This document shows, in pieces, positions 1 to 7,010 of a stretch of DNA of 20,639 nt. The stretch comes from Porphyromonadaceae bacterium UBA4702 (GTDB lineage Bacteria > Bacteroidota > Bacteroidia > Bacteroidales > Muribaculaceae): positions 1 through 20,639 of the forward strand of contig DHKE01000008.1 of assembly GCA_002404675.1 (NCBI GenBank). The letters are read 5' to 3'. The notes under the pieces were generated by a model that did no database searches, was not told the DNA's origin, and worked only from the letters and a program-made list of their open reading frames with translations. Position 1 is the first letter of the stretch; each line of letters begins with the position of its first letter. Both the position numbers and the translations under genes were made by a program.

Positions 1-59
1 TGCCAATTGCAAAATGACACCGCTGAAAACATTTTCAGTGCTTTCGGCGTGCCGTGTCC
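1..59. repeat. Left copy of a ~59-bp inverted repeat shared by both window ends
   Basis: The first 59 bases match the reverse complement of the last ~58 bases of the window. The outer 21 positions are identical and the remainder differs at about six positions. The repeat runs into the sequence CGTGCCGTGTCC, which belongs to a palindromic repeat family also found at 105-124 and 13652-13671. No transposase or recombinase lies beside it. It may be a dispersed intergenic repeat at which an assembly ended, or a terminal inverted repeat. Confidence 0.75.
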
Positions 60-104
60 GTAACCAAGTCATTGCTAATTAATCAAATGTACTTGCCTTC
101 CAGC

Positions 105-124
105 GGACACGGCGTGCCGTGTCC
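105..124. repeat. Dispersed palindrome GGACACGGCRTGCCGTGTCC, copy 1
   Basis: This 20-bp palindrome has one mismatch at its centre. It is followed by CCTACTTGGCTGCG, and the same flank occurs in reverse orientation before the copy at 13652-13671, so the repeat unit is longer than the palindrome. A partial copy lies at 44-59 and another at 20578-20594. It looks like a REP-type intergenic repeat. Confidence 0.7.
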
Positions 125-145
125 CTACTTGGCTGCGCAAAAAAA

Positions 146-173
146 CGAGGGTGCGCCGGCTGGCACACCCTCG
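146..173 (-). terminator. Rho-independent terminator of the 205-1599 gene
   Basis: The stem pairs 146-157 with 162-173 (CGAGGGTGCGCC against GGCACACCCTCG) with one mismatch and a four-base loop. Read on the minus strand it is followed by seven T residues (139-145). It lies 31 bases past the stop codon. The same hairpin without the T run follows the paralogous gene at 1880-1907. Confidence 0.85.
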
Positions 174-204
174 CTATGAATGGAAATATCAGTCAGGGCT
201 GATA

Positions 205-1599
205 TTATTTGATGACTACCTTCTGAGCCTTGCCGTTCTGGATGCGGATGAACATGCCGTTCTCCGGGTTGGCTACGCGCACGCCCTGCATGTTGTAGTA
301 CTGTGCTTCGCCTTCGGCTACTGTGATCTCATCCACGCCAGACTCCCATTCTGTGTATTTGATAGGATAGAGCTGCATATTGTTGTTGTAAGTAGAAACT
401 GCGAGTTCTACATTATATGTGCCAGCAACTACGGGGTCAATACCGAACTTATTGAAGAATGTGTATGTAGTTCCGTCTTCTGTATTACCCTCTGTGGAGG
501 CGTCCGCAGCGAAAGTCACCTTCTTCAGCACAACGACATGGTTCATCATGTCGGCATTAACGCTCTCAACCTCTGTAGGAGTGTAATCTACATGGTCTGT
601 AGATGCTGCGGGAGCATTTACAGGAACGATTTCGGGCAGGCCCTTGTGGAGAGTATACTTGCCTTCCCAGCCAGCGGGGATTACGTCACCGCGCTCACGA
701 GTGCCGACATAGTTGCCATAGATGAGTGTGTAGTTGCCAGCAGCATCGTATGCGTATGTGTTTTGGCCTTTCTGGTAAGCGACTGTCAACGGGAAGTTGA
801 TGATACCGCTTACACCCTCTGCTGCATAAACCTCTGCGATAGAGTTGTATGCCGCAACGACTTTCAGTGTGTATGAAGCCTCGCCGGCATTATATGTAGA
901 TGTTGCGGGCGTGGCAGCCTTGATGACAGTAGTGCCGGCAGCAAGGATAGTCACGGCGCCGTTAGCAGCGTCAACTGTTGCAACCTCCTCGTTTGAGGAA
1001 GTATATGTAGCAGCTGCGTCAGTAGCCTTGGTCAGAGCAGGGGCTGTGAACTCCTCGCCCATAAGCACTGTGTACAGCGATTCTGGGAAAGACAGACCAG
1101 CGCTTTCAAGGCTGCTGCTGCCCTTGGGAGAGTATGTGACTGCCAGTGTCACAATTGGCTTATTGGCTGTTGTCTTGATTGTTATCACAGGAGCTTCATC
1201 AGAGCCTGTCCATGAATATGTTTTTGTACCTGCAGTCCATGTGGCATCAGCACCGCCTATCTGCACAGATGCGTATGCGGTGGTGACTGTCATGTCGATT
1301 GCCGTCACGTTTGCGTTGGGGACAGAAACAGCGATTGTTGCTACTCCATCACCGTTGTCTGTCTTGGTCTTGTATACGCGCAGACCATCACTCCAAAGAC
1401 GGAAACCACTGCCGTTAGTCATGTCGAAGGTGAGTGTCACATCACCGCTGGTTGCTGTGGCAGGAGTGACCACATAATCATCTCCGCCTCGTACTCCGAG
1501 ACCGTAGTCATTGTTCACAAAGTCGAATGTCACCGACTCTGCCATTGCGAATGCGCCGGTGAGGGCGACTGTCGCGAGTGAAAGTAAAAGTTTTTTCAT
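205..1599 (-). CDS. Secreted Big_2 (Ig-like) protein with type IX-like C-terminal tail, paralog A
   Basis: This 464-residue protein starts with a clear signal peptide (residues 1-21, MKKLLLSLATVALTGAFAMA). Residues 22-157 form a beta-rich domain I cannot name. Residues 168-248 look like a bacterial Ig-like 2 domain, with the TYTSSNEEVATVDAANGAVTI core. Residues 250-415 are another beta-rich, possibly OB-like region. The C-terminus (about 430-464, YYNMQGVRVANPENGMFIRI and a lysine-rich end) resembles the type IX secretion sorting tails of Bacteroidota, so surface display or release is likely. The start is fixed by the signal peptide and by alignment with the downstream paralog. Its function is unknown; adhesion or glycan binding is only a guess. 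It is the second member of a tandem duplication with 1939-3372, nearly identical at both ends but unrelated in the N-terminal domain. Confidence 0.85.
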   Translation of the reverse strand: MKKLLLSLATVALTGAFAMAESVTFDFVNNDYGLGVRGGDDYVVTPATATSGDVTLTFDMTNGSGFRLWSDGLRVYKTKTDNGDGVATIAVSVPNANVTAIDMTVTTAYASVQIGGADATWTAGTKTYSWTGSDEAPVITIKTTANKPIVTLAVTYSPKGSSSLESAGLSFPESLYTVLMGEEFTAPALTKATDAAATYTSSNEEVATVDAANGAVTILAAGTTVIKAATPATSTYNAGEASYTLKVVAAYNSIAEVYAAEGVSGIINFPLTVAYQKGQNTYAYDAAGNYTLIYGNYVGTRERGDVIPAGWEGKYTLHKGLPEIVPVNAPAASTDHVDYTPTEVESVNADMMNHVVVLKKVTFAADASTEGNTEDGTTYTFFNKFGIDPVVAGTYNVELAVSTYNNNMQLYPIKYTEWESGVDEITVAEGEAQYYNMQGVRVANPENGMFIRIQNGKAQKVVIK

Positions 1600-1681
1600 T
1601 TCGGTTGTTATTTTAGTTGTTGGTGTTTCCTTTTTATTTGCGTCGCGGATAGGAGTTGTGGCTTGTTTCCGTTCCGTGCCG

Positions 1682-1713
1682 CAAAATTACTATCAATTTG
1701 TGGCCTGAACAAC
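1682..1713 (-). promoter_or_regulatory. Bacteroidota-type promoter of paralog A
   Basis: On the minus strand GTTG (1710-1713) is followed by 20 bases and TAATTTTG (1682-1689), which fits the -33/-7 consensus of the phylum's major sigma factor. The promoter of the paralog at 3476-3507 has the same boxes and the same spacing. The remaining part of the 1600-1879 gap holds an A-rich leader and, near 1822-1836 and 1866-1880, short hairpins that belong to the 3' end of the upstream paralog. Confidence 0.7.
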
Positions 1714-1879
1714 TTTCCAGCGTAAAATTTCGATTAAATCCACGTTTCATCTGTTTGTCCTTGCCCATTCGTCCCTATAACACTGCCTATGCACATTTTG
1801 TTTTGCCTCCTGAGGGGTTCGCGCCGCATTTCGGCGTGCCGCGTGGCAATGCGCTGGAAGTCGCCGCCTTAGACGAAGG

Positions 1880-1907
1880 CGAGGGTGCGCCGGCTGGCAC
1901 ACCCTCG
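1880..1907 (-). terminator. 3' hairpin of paralog B, without a T run
   Basis: This 28-base hairpin is identical to the one at 146-173. The minus-strand sequence after it reads CCTTCGTCTAAGG and forms a second small hairpin (1866-1880) instead of a T tract. Termination is therefore probably weaker than at the other copy, and some transcripts may read on into paralog A. Confidence 0.5.
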
Positions 1908-1938
1908 CTATGAATGGAAATATCAGTCAGGGCTGATA

Positions 1939-3372
1939 TTATTTGATGACTACCTTCTGGGCCTTGCCGTTCTGGATGCGGATGAACATGCCGTTCTCCG
2001 GGTTGGCTACGCGCACGCCCTGCATATTGAAGTACTGTGCTTCGCCATCGGCTACTGTGATGTCATCCACGCCAGATTCCGTCCATTCTGTGTATTGGAT
2101 GGGGTAGAGCTGCAGACCGTTGTAGGATTTGGAAACAACGAGCTCGACATTGTAAATGCCGGCAACGGCAGACTCGAGTTTGAACTTGTTGTAGAATTCG
2201 TATTCAGTCTGGTCGTCGGTGATGCCTTTGAACTTGGATGAGCCAGCGGGGGTGTCCGCAGCGAAAGTCACCTTCTTGAGGACAACGACATGGTTGACCA
2301 TCTCGTTATTCACGCTCTCCACCTCGGCGGGAGTGAAGTCTGCAGTTTCCGTAGAAGCTGCCGGTGCAGAGTCGGCATATATCTCGGGGATGCCGGTTGA
2401 TTCATCAGACCAGTACCGGCCTTCCCAGCCGGCGGGGATTATGTCGCCGCGCTGACGTGTGCCGACAGCGCTGCCGAAAATGAGGGTAAAGTCGCCGGCT
2501 GCGTCAAAGGCGTAGGTGCTGCTGCCGTTCTGGTAAGCGACGGTCATCGGGAAGTTGATGATGCCGCTGACGTCAGAGCCGGCTGCGAAGAAATCAGCGA
2601 TAGAGCTGTATGCAGCGATTACGGTGAGCGAGTACTGAGCCTCGCCGGCCTCGTAGTTGGCGGTAGCGGGCGTTGTGGCCTTGATGACGGTGGAGCCGAC
2701 AGCGACGAGTGTCACAGCGCCGGTGGCAGCGTCAACAGTGGCCACCTCGGGGTTGCTTGAAGTGTATGTCACCGCAGCGTCGGTAGCCTTCGTGAGCTCG
2801 GGGGCGGTGAACTCCATGCCCAGAGCGGCAGTGCATGCGACCTTGGAGAACGACAGGCCGGCAGGCTGCGGCGTAACGGCTCCGGCAGTGTAGTTGACGG
2901 TGATTTTGTTCACATACAAGCGCTTGGTGGCGTCAATCTTGATTTGCGTCAGGTTGCCTGTCACTGCAAATGTGTAGTCGGCAGACTCGTCGGTCAGGCT
3001 CTGGGCGTCGGTTCCGTTGATGCTGACCGCAGCCTCCTCCTCCGACTTCCATTTTTTCGCAGTCACGACTATTGAAGTTGCATTAACCTGTCCTGCGGCG
3101 GACAGCGTCAGCGTCAGGGAGCCATTGGCTGACTGAGTTGAGAATTTGAGGCCTTCCTCTTCTTTCCCGAGAACCACCTTGCTTGCGTCAGCGATGCCCG
3201 AAACATACTCGGTTCCAGCGCTCATGTATAGGTCTGATTTGGAATTCTCGCTCAATTGTCCGAACGAATCGTTACTCAGGCCATTGCCCTTGAACTGCAG
3301 GGTGTAAGACTCTGCCATTGCGAAAGCGCCAGTGAGGGCGACAGCCGCGAGTGAAAGTAAAAGTTTTTTCAT
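1939..3372 (-). CDS. Secreted Big_2 (Ig-like) protein with type IX-like C-terminal tail, paralog B
   Basis: The protein has 477 residues if it starts at the ATG at 3372. An in-frame ATG exists 33 bases upstream, but the 3372 start gives a normal signal peptide (MKKLLLSLAAVALTGAFAMA) and aligns exactly with paralog A. After a different N-terminal beta-rich domain (about residues 22-165) come a Big_2-like domain (core TYTSSNPEVATVDAATGAVTL), a beta-rich region containing SGIINFPMTVAYQ and GTRQRGDIIPAGWEGRY, and a C-terminal tail almost identical to paralog A (YFNMQGVRVANPENGMFIRI). Export through Sec and then the type IX system is inferred from the tail. No enzymatic motif is visible. Each paralog has its own promoter, so they can be expressed separately. 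Confidence 0.85.
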   Translation of the reverse strand: MKKLLLSLAAVALTGAFAMAESYTLQFKGNGLSNDSFGQLSENSKSDLYMSAGTEYVSGIADASKVVLGKEEEGLKFSTQSANGSLTLTLSAAGQVNATSIVVTAKKWKSEEEAAVSINGTDAQSLTDESADYTFAVTGNLTQIKIDATKRLYVNKITVNYTAGAVTPQPAGLSFSKVACTAALGMEFTAPELTKATDAAVTYTSSNPEVATVDAATGAVTLVAVGSTVIKATTPATANYEAGEAQYSLTVIAAYSSIADFFAAGSDVSGIINFPMTVAYQNGSSTYAFDAAGDFTLIFGSAVGTRQRGDIIPAGWEGRYWSDESTGIPEIYADSAPAASTETADFTPAEVESVNNEMVNHVVVLKKVTFAADTPAGSSKFKGITDDQTEYEFYNKFKLESAVAGIYNVELVVSKSYNGLQLYPIQYTEWTESGVDDITVADGEAQYFNMQGVRVANPENGMFIRIQNGKAQKVVIK

Positions 3373-3475
3373 GTCAGTTTTTATTTGGTTGTTGTTTTGG
3401 GACAATGGCAGCCGCCCTCGTCCCGTTTTTGTTTGCGTCGTGTGCGAGAGCGGCGACTTGTCCCAGTCTGTGCTA

Positions 3476-3507
3476 CAAAATTACCATTCATTGGTGACAC
3501 AAACAAC
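3476..3507 (-). promoter_or_regulatory. Bacteroidota-type promoter of paralog B
   Basis: GTTG (3504-3507), 20 bases, then TAATTTTG (3476-3483) on the minus strand. The arrangement matches the promoter of paralog A base for base in the boxes, and the similarity continues upstream to about 3600, so the duplication included the control region. Confidence 0.7.
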
Positions 3508-3675
3508 TTCCGAGCGCAAAAATTCGTTAAATCCCCATCCTGCCTGGTTGTCGTTGCGCATACGCCCCTGCAACACCGTGTTTCCGCATTTTGTTTTGAC
3601 GCCGGAAAAGCGGCGTCATCAGTGCAATTCACGACAACCAGAGATGCCAGGGTTCTCCGGGCACTCTGAAACCCC

Positions 3676-3711
3676 AGCCGCAGTCGCCGCCAATATTGGC
3701 GGACTGCGGCT
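3676..3711. repeat. 36-bp near-perfect inverted repeat in the gap before tRNA-Asp
   Basis: AGCCGCAGT and ACTGCGGCT flank CCGCCAATATTGGCGG with one extra base on the left side. A second, weaker palindrome (ATTTTTTCGTGAAAAAAT, 3721-3738) follows. The 3508-3815 stretch holds nothing else that I can support. It may be a terminator for a leftward or rightward transcript, or an operator, but its role is unknown. Confidence 0.5.
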
Positions 3712-3815
3712 AAGGCGGCGATTTTTTCGTGAAAAAATTTTCGAGGCTTATCAAACTTGCAATCAGAGCATTAGAACAAACACGGCAAAAATTGTGCGAT
3801 TTTTTTGGAGAAAAA

Positions 3816-3847
3816 TTTGGTGGAACGAGAAATAGTGCCTAACTTTG
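3816..3847 (+). promoter_or_regulatory. Promoter of tRNA-Asp
   Basis: TTTG (3816-3819), 20 bases, TAACTTTG (3840-3847). It fits the Bacteroidota consensus and lies 48 bases before the mature tRNA. Confidence 0.75.
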
Positions 3848-3895
3848 CACTCGCAAACGGGAGGTTAGCCGCCCGCAAGCACTAAACCTAAGAGA

Positions 3896-3970
3896 GGTGC
3901 GGTAGTTCAGCCTGGTTAGAATACATGCCTGTCACGCATGGGGTCGCGGGTTCGAGTCCCGTCCGCACCG
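3896..3970 (+). tRNA. tRNA-Asp (anticodon GTC)
   Basis: The acceptor stem GGTGCGG (3896-3902) pairs with CCGCACC (3963-3969), followed by discriminator G. The anticodon arm is CATGC-CTGTCAC-GCATG with anticodon GTC at 3931-3933. The T arm is GCGGG-TTCGAGT-CCCGT. The 3' CCA is not encoded (CCGAGG follows). The gene is a single transcription unit with its own promoter and terminator. Confidence 0.95.
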
Positions 3971-3985
3971 CCGAGGAGAGAGGAA

Positions 3986-4026
3986 AGAGCAATATGGTAA
4001 ACTTCGGTTTCCTGTTGCTCTTTTTT
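3986..4026 (+). terminator. Rho-independent terminator of tRNA-Asp
   Basis: AGAGCAA (3986-3992) pairs with TTGCTCT (4015-4021), and inside it GGTAAAC pairs with GTTTCC around a TTCG tetraloop. Six T residues (4021-4026) follow. Confidence 0.85.
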
Positions 4027-4035
4027 CATATCCAC

Positions 4036-4071
4036 CGCGTTATACCAATATATCGCGTTATACCAATTATA
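4036..4071 (+). repeat. 18-bp tandem direct repeat upstream of aroQ
   Basis: CGCGTTATACCAATATAT is followed directly by CGCGTTATACCAATTATA. The repeat is the AT-rich part of the 126-bp gap between the tRNA terminator and aroQ. I see no TAnnTTTG promoter box in this gap, so the repeat may mark a control region or may be a chance duplication. Confidence 0.6.
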
Positions 4072-4152
4072 TAATGTACCGCCGCGCCGCACGAAGGGCT
4101 TGCCCCCGCACGAGGCGCACGGCACAGCGACACCAACGGCAATACTGTCAGT

Positions 4153-4584
4153 ATGAAAATCATCATCATCAACGGGCCTAACCTGGGCCGCCTCGGACAG
4201 CGGCTTCCGGAAGTGTACGGACACGAGACCGCCGCCGGCCTCATGGAGCGGCTGTCGCGGTCGTTCCCGGACGTGGAGTTCATCTATTTCCAGTCGAACT
4301 GCGAGGGTGAAATCATAGACATCATCGAGCACGAGGCATACGCCGAGGACGTGCGCGGCGTGGTGATCAACCCCGGAGCGTACACGCATTATTCATACGC
4401 GATAGCCGATGCCATCGAGGCTGCGCCCTGCCCTTTCGTCGAGGTGCATATCTCCAACATATACGCCCGCGAGGAGTTCCGCAGCCGTTCCGTGACCGCG
4501 CCGCAGTGCCGCGCCATGGTCGCCGGCATGGGCATCAGCGGCTACGAAGCGGCGGCGCGACACTTGCTGACACACGATGACTGA
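4153..4584 (+). CDS. aroQ: Type II 3-dehydroquinate dehydratase
   Basis: This 143-residue protein has the length and motifs of the small dodecameric type II enzyme. It dehydrates 3-dehydroquinate to 3-dehydroshikimate in the shikimate route to aromatic amino acids, in the cytosol. Visible motifs are NGPNLGRLG (7-15), the lid region with Arg17 and catalytic Tyr22 (EVYG), QSNCEGEIID (47-56), NPGAYTH (73-79) with substrate-binding Asn73, EVHISN (97-102) with catalytic His99, and Arg110. The family usually has QSNHEG, so Cys50 in place of His is unusual, but this is not the catalytic histidine. It starts at the ATG at 4153, since NGPN then sits at the expected distance. It is the first gene of a four-gene operon and overlaps the next gene by 8 bases. 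Confidence 0.95.
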   Translation: MKIIIINGPNLGRLGQRLPEVYGHETAAGLMERLSRSFPDVEFIYFQSNCEGEIIDIIEHEAYAEDVRGVVINPGAYTHYSYAIADAIEAAPCPFVEVHISNIYAREEFRSRSVTAPQCRAMVAGMGISGYEAAARHLLTHDD

Positions 4585-5236
4585 CGAACTGTACAGCTAC
4601 ATATTAGGGCATATCGATGCCGAGCCGGCGCACCTGCACCGCCTGGAGCGCGACACGCACCTGCACCTGCTCAACCCGCGCATGTCGTCGGGGCACCTGC
4701 AGGGGCGGCTGCTGAAGATGCTCGTGCGCATGGCTCGTCCGCGCCGCATACTCGAGCTGGGGACTTTCGGAGGATACGCCTCGCAGTGCCTGGCAGAGGG
4801 GATGGAGGACGGCGGCGAGCTGCACACCATCGAGATATGCGACGAGCTGGAGGACTTCATACGCCGCCACCTTGAGGACTCGCCGGTGCGCGGCCGCATA
4901 CACCTGCACTTCGGCGATGCCGCCGAGACGGTGCGGCAGTGGGCGGAGGGGTCGTTTGACATGGCGTTCATCGACGCCAACAAGCGCGAATATTGCGCTT
5001 ACTACCGCATGGTGCTGCCGCTGGTGCGCCCGGGCGGCTTCATCATCGCCGACAACACGCTGTGGGACGGCCATGTGGTGGACCCGCATTATGACCACGA
5101 CGCGCAGACGGAGGCAATACGCGAGTTCAACGACATGGTCGCCGGCGACCCGCGTGTGGAGACGGTGATGCTGCCGCTGCGCGACGGACTGACTATATTG
5201 TACAAGAAACCGGCACCGACGGATGCCGCAGAATAA
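4577..5236 (+). CDS. SAM-dependent O-methyltransferase (catechol/caffeoyl-CoA type, family 3)
   Basis: This 219-residue protein is a class I methyltransferase. The SAM-binding loop is ILELGTFGGYAS (58-69), the ribose-binding acidic residue is Glu86 (TIEICDE), and GDA (113-115) contacts the adenine side. FIDANK (131-136), ADN (158-160) and FND (184-186) supply Asp132, Asp159 and Asn185-type residues that hold the divalent metal in this family. It transfers a methyl group to a hydroxyl of a small molecule; the substrate in Bacteroidota is not known to me. It starts inside the end of aroQ (8-base overlap), which points to translational coupling. Confidence 0.9.
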   Translation: MTDELYSYILGHIDAEPAHLHRLERDTHLHLLNPRMSSGHLQGRLLKMLVRMARPRRILELGTFGGYASQCLAEGMEDGGELHTIEICDELEDFIRRHLEDSPVRGRIHLHFGDAAETVRQWAEGSFDMAFIDANKREYCAYYRMVLPLVRPGGFIIADNTLWDGHVVDPHYDHDAQTEAIREFNDMVAGDPRVETVMLPLRDGLTILYKKPAPTDAAE

Positions 5237-5252
5237 AATACGGAAAACAACT

Positions 5253-5639
5253 ATGGAAGGAAAAAGACAAGCCAAGATAGCCCGCTGCATACAGAAGGAG
5301 CTGAGCGAGATATTCCGCCGCCAGACAGCGGCGATGGGGGGAGTGCTGGTGACAGTGAGCACCGTGCGCATATCGCCAGACCTGAGCATCGCCAAGGCCT
5401 ACCTGAGCATATTCCCCTCTGAAAAGGCTGCGGAGATACTCGAGAACATACAGCGCCAGGCCAAGACCGTGCGCTATGACCTGGCACAGGCTCTGCGGCA
5501 GGTGCTGCGCAAATGCCCGGAGCTGCACTTCTACCTCGACGATTCGCTCGACTACATCGAGCACATAGACCAGCTGCTGGCCTCTGACCGCCACGGCGAC
5601 GCGCCGGCTGCCAAAACAACAGAGGACAAGGAGGAATGA
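5253..5639 (+). CDS. rbfA: Ribosome-binding factor A
   Basis: The 128-residue product matches RbfA, a small KH-fold protein that binds the 30S subunit late in assembly and helps mature the 5' end of 16S rRNA. The family pattern is visible: RQAKIARCIQKELSEIF at the start, VRISPDLSIAKAYLSIFP in the middle, and the LRKCPELHFYLDDSLDYIEHIDQLL helix near residues 90-118. I chose the ATG at 5253 over the one at 5223 because family members begin a few residues before the RQxKIAR motif. The upstream ATG would add ten unrelated residues and overlap the methyltransferase. The tail (DAPAAKTTEDKEE) is charged and probably disordered. Its stop overlaps the next start by 4 bases. Confidence 0.93.
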   Translation: MEGKRQAKIARCIQKELSEIFRRQTAAMGGVLVTVSTVRISPDLSIAKAYLSIFPSEKAAEILENIQRQAKTVRYDLAQALRQVLRKCPELHFYLDDSLDYIEHIDQLLASDRHGDAPAAKTTEDKEE

Positions 5640-6943
5640 AGCCGCTGCTGCCGGCGCGGATAGCCCTGCGCTACCTGTTCGCAAGGAAGTCGCACAGCGC
5701 GGTGACAGCCATCTCGGCGGTGTCGATATGCGGCATCGCCGTCGCCACCGCTGCCATAGTGTGTGTGCTGTCGGTGTTCAACGGGTTTCGCGACATACTG
5801 ACGGAGAAGCTCGACACGCTCGCCCCGGACGTGATGGTCACGCCGTCACGCGGCAAGACGTTTGCCGACACGGACTCGGTGCTTGGCATAGTGCGCCGTG
5901 TCGGAGGCGTGCAGACTGCGACACCTGTAGTCGCCGACAATGCGCTGGTCATCTGCAACGGCCGCGAGATGCCGGTGCTGCTGAAAGGCGTGGTCGCCGA
6001 CGAGTACCGCCGCGTCACGGCCATAGAGCGCATCACGCGGCAGGACGGGCGTTTCGCCACCGTAGACAGCGCGGCGGCGCAGCCGAGGCTCGTCTATGAC
6101 GGCGACATCGGCGACTATGTGGAGATGCCCGCCGACACCCGCTATGCCGCCGACATCGCAATAGGCGTGGCATCGCGCATGGCGACAATGCCCGGCGGCG
6201 AGGGGCTGCTCGTGTTTGCCCCACAACGCACCGGCCATGTCAACACCGCCAACCTCGCCGCCTCGTTCACTCGCGATTCGCTCACTGTGGCAGGCGTGTT
6301 CCAGGCCATGCAGAGCGACTACGACAGCAACTACGTCATCACCGACATCGCGCTGGCTCGCGAGATATTCCAGTATGACAACGAGTGCACGGGCATCGAA
6401 ATCCTCGCCGCGCCCGGAGCGGACGCACCGCAGCTGGCAGAAGACATCGCCCGCGCCCTCGGCGGCACTGCCACAGTCAAGGACAGGCTGCAGCAGCAAG
6501 AGGTGAACTTCCGCATGATTTCCATCGAGAAGTGGGTGGCGTTCCTGCTGCTGACGTTCATACTCGTCGTCGCGTCGTTCAACATCGTCAGCACTATCTC
6601 GATGCTCATACTCGACAAGCAGAACAGCCTCGCCACGCTCCACGCCCTCGGCGCGTCGCGCCGGCAGGTAGGGCGCATATTCGCATGGCAGAGCCTCGCG
6701 GTGACAGCCATCGGCTGCGGCTCAGGCATGATTATCGGAGTCGCCCTGTGCCTGGCGCAGCAGCACTTCGGCTTCATCAAGCTCGCTGGCGACGCATCGC
6801 GCCTCGTGGTCAAGGCATACCCGGTGGCAGTGCACGCCACGGACATGCTGACAGTGCTTGTCCCGGTCGCGCTGATAGGCATCTTCACCGCCGCCGTGTC
6901 GTCACGGTTCGCGCGCTCGCGCATCGGCTTGCCGCGACAATAA
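5636..6943 (+). CDS. LolC/LolE-type ABC transporter permease (FtsX family)
   Basis: This 435-residue inner-membrane protein has the MacB/FtsX layout: one helix near the N-terminus (about 23-48), a large periplasmic domain (50-295), and three helices at about 298-324, 349-375 and 402-422. The stretch EKWVAFLLLTFILVVASFNI followed by ILDKQNSLATLHALGAS is the typical LolC/E signature before the coupling helix. Such permeases extract lipoproteins from the inner membrane with an ATPase (LolD), which is not encoded here. The gene overlaps rbfA as ATGA, so it is translationally coupled. LolC/E is the best fit, but other FtsX-type exporters cannot be excluded. Confidence 0.85.
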   Translation: MKPLLPARIALRYLFARKSHSAVTAISAVSICGIAVATAAIVCVLSVFNGFRDILTEKLDTLAPDVMVTPSRGKTFADTDSVLGIVRRVGGVQTATPVVADNALVICNGREMPVLLKGVVADEYRRVTAIERITRQDGRFATVDSAAAQPRLVYDGDIGDYVEMPADTRYAADIAIGVASRMATMPGGEGLLVFAPQRTGHVNTANLAASFTRDSLTVAGVFQAMQSDYDSNYVITDIALAREIFQYDNECTGIEILAAPGADAPQLAEDIARALGGTATVKDRLQQQEVNFRMISIEKWVAFLLLTFILVVASFNIVSTISMLILDKQNSLATLHALGASRRQVGRIFAWQSLAVTAIGCGSGMIIGVALCLAQQHFGFIKLAGDASRLVVKAYPVAVHATDMLTVLVPVALIGIFTAAVSSRFARSRIGLPRQ

Positions 6944-6954
6944 CAGCTGCCATG

Positions 6955-6985
6955 CTTGACATCTCGCGAAAATCCATTACCTTTG
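6955..6985 (+). promoter_or_regulatory. Promoter that fixes the start of the YiiX-like gene
   Basis: CTTG (6955-6958), 19 bases, TACCTTTG (6978-6985). Transcription should begin near 6991-6993. This leaves the ATG at 6990 at or before the transcript start and favours the ATG at 7011. Confidence 0.7.
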
Positions 6986-7010
6986 CAGCATGAACCAAAG
7001 CAAAATCAAC

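Noticed and set aside
151..876. A 241-residue plus-strand open frame opposite paralog A and a similar one opposite paralog B
   Set aside because: They are the complement of the conserved C-terminal tail and share its repeats only because the genes are duplicated. There is no signal of their own.
3896..3970. tRNA-Asp as an attachment site for the capsid cassette
   Set aside because: I see no second copy of the tRNA 3' end in the window, no integrase, and the cassette lies 5 kb away behind a housekeeping operon.
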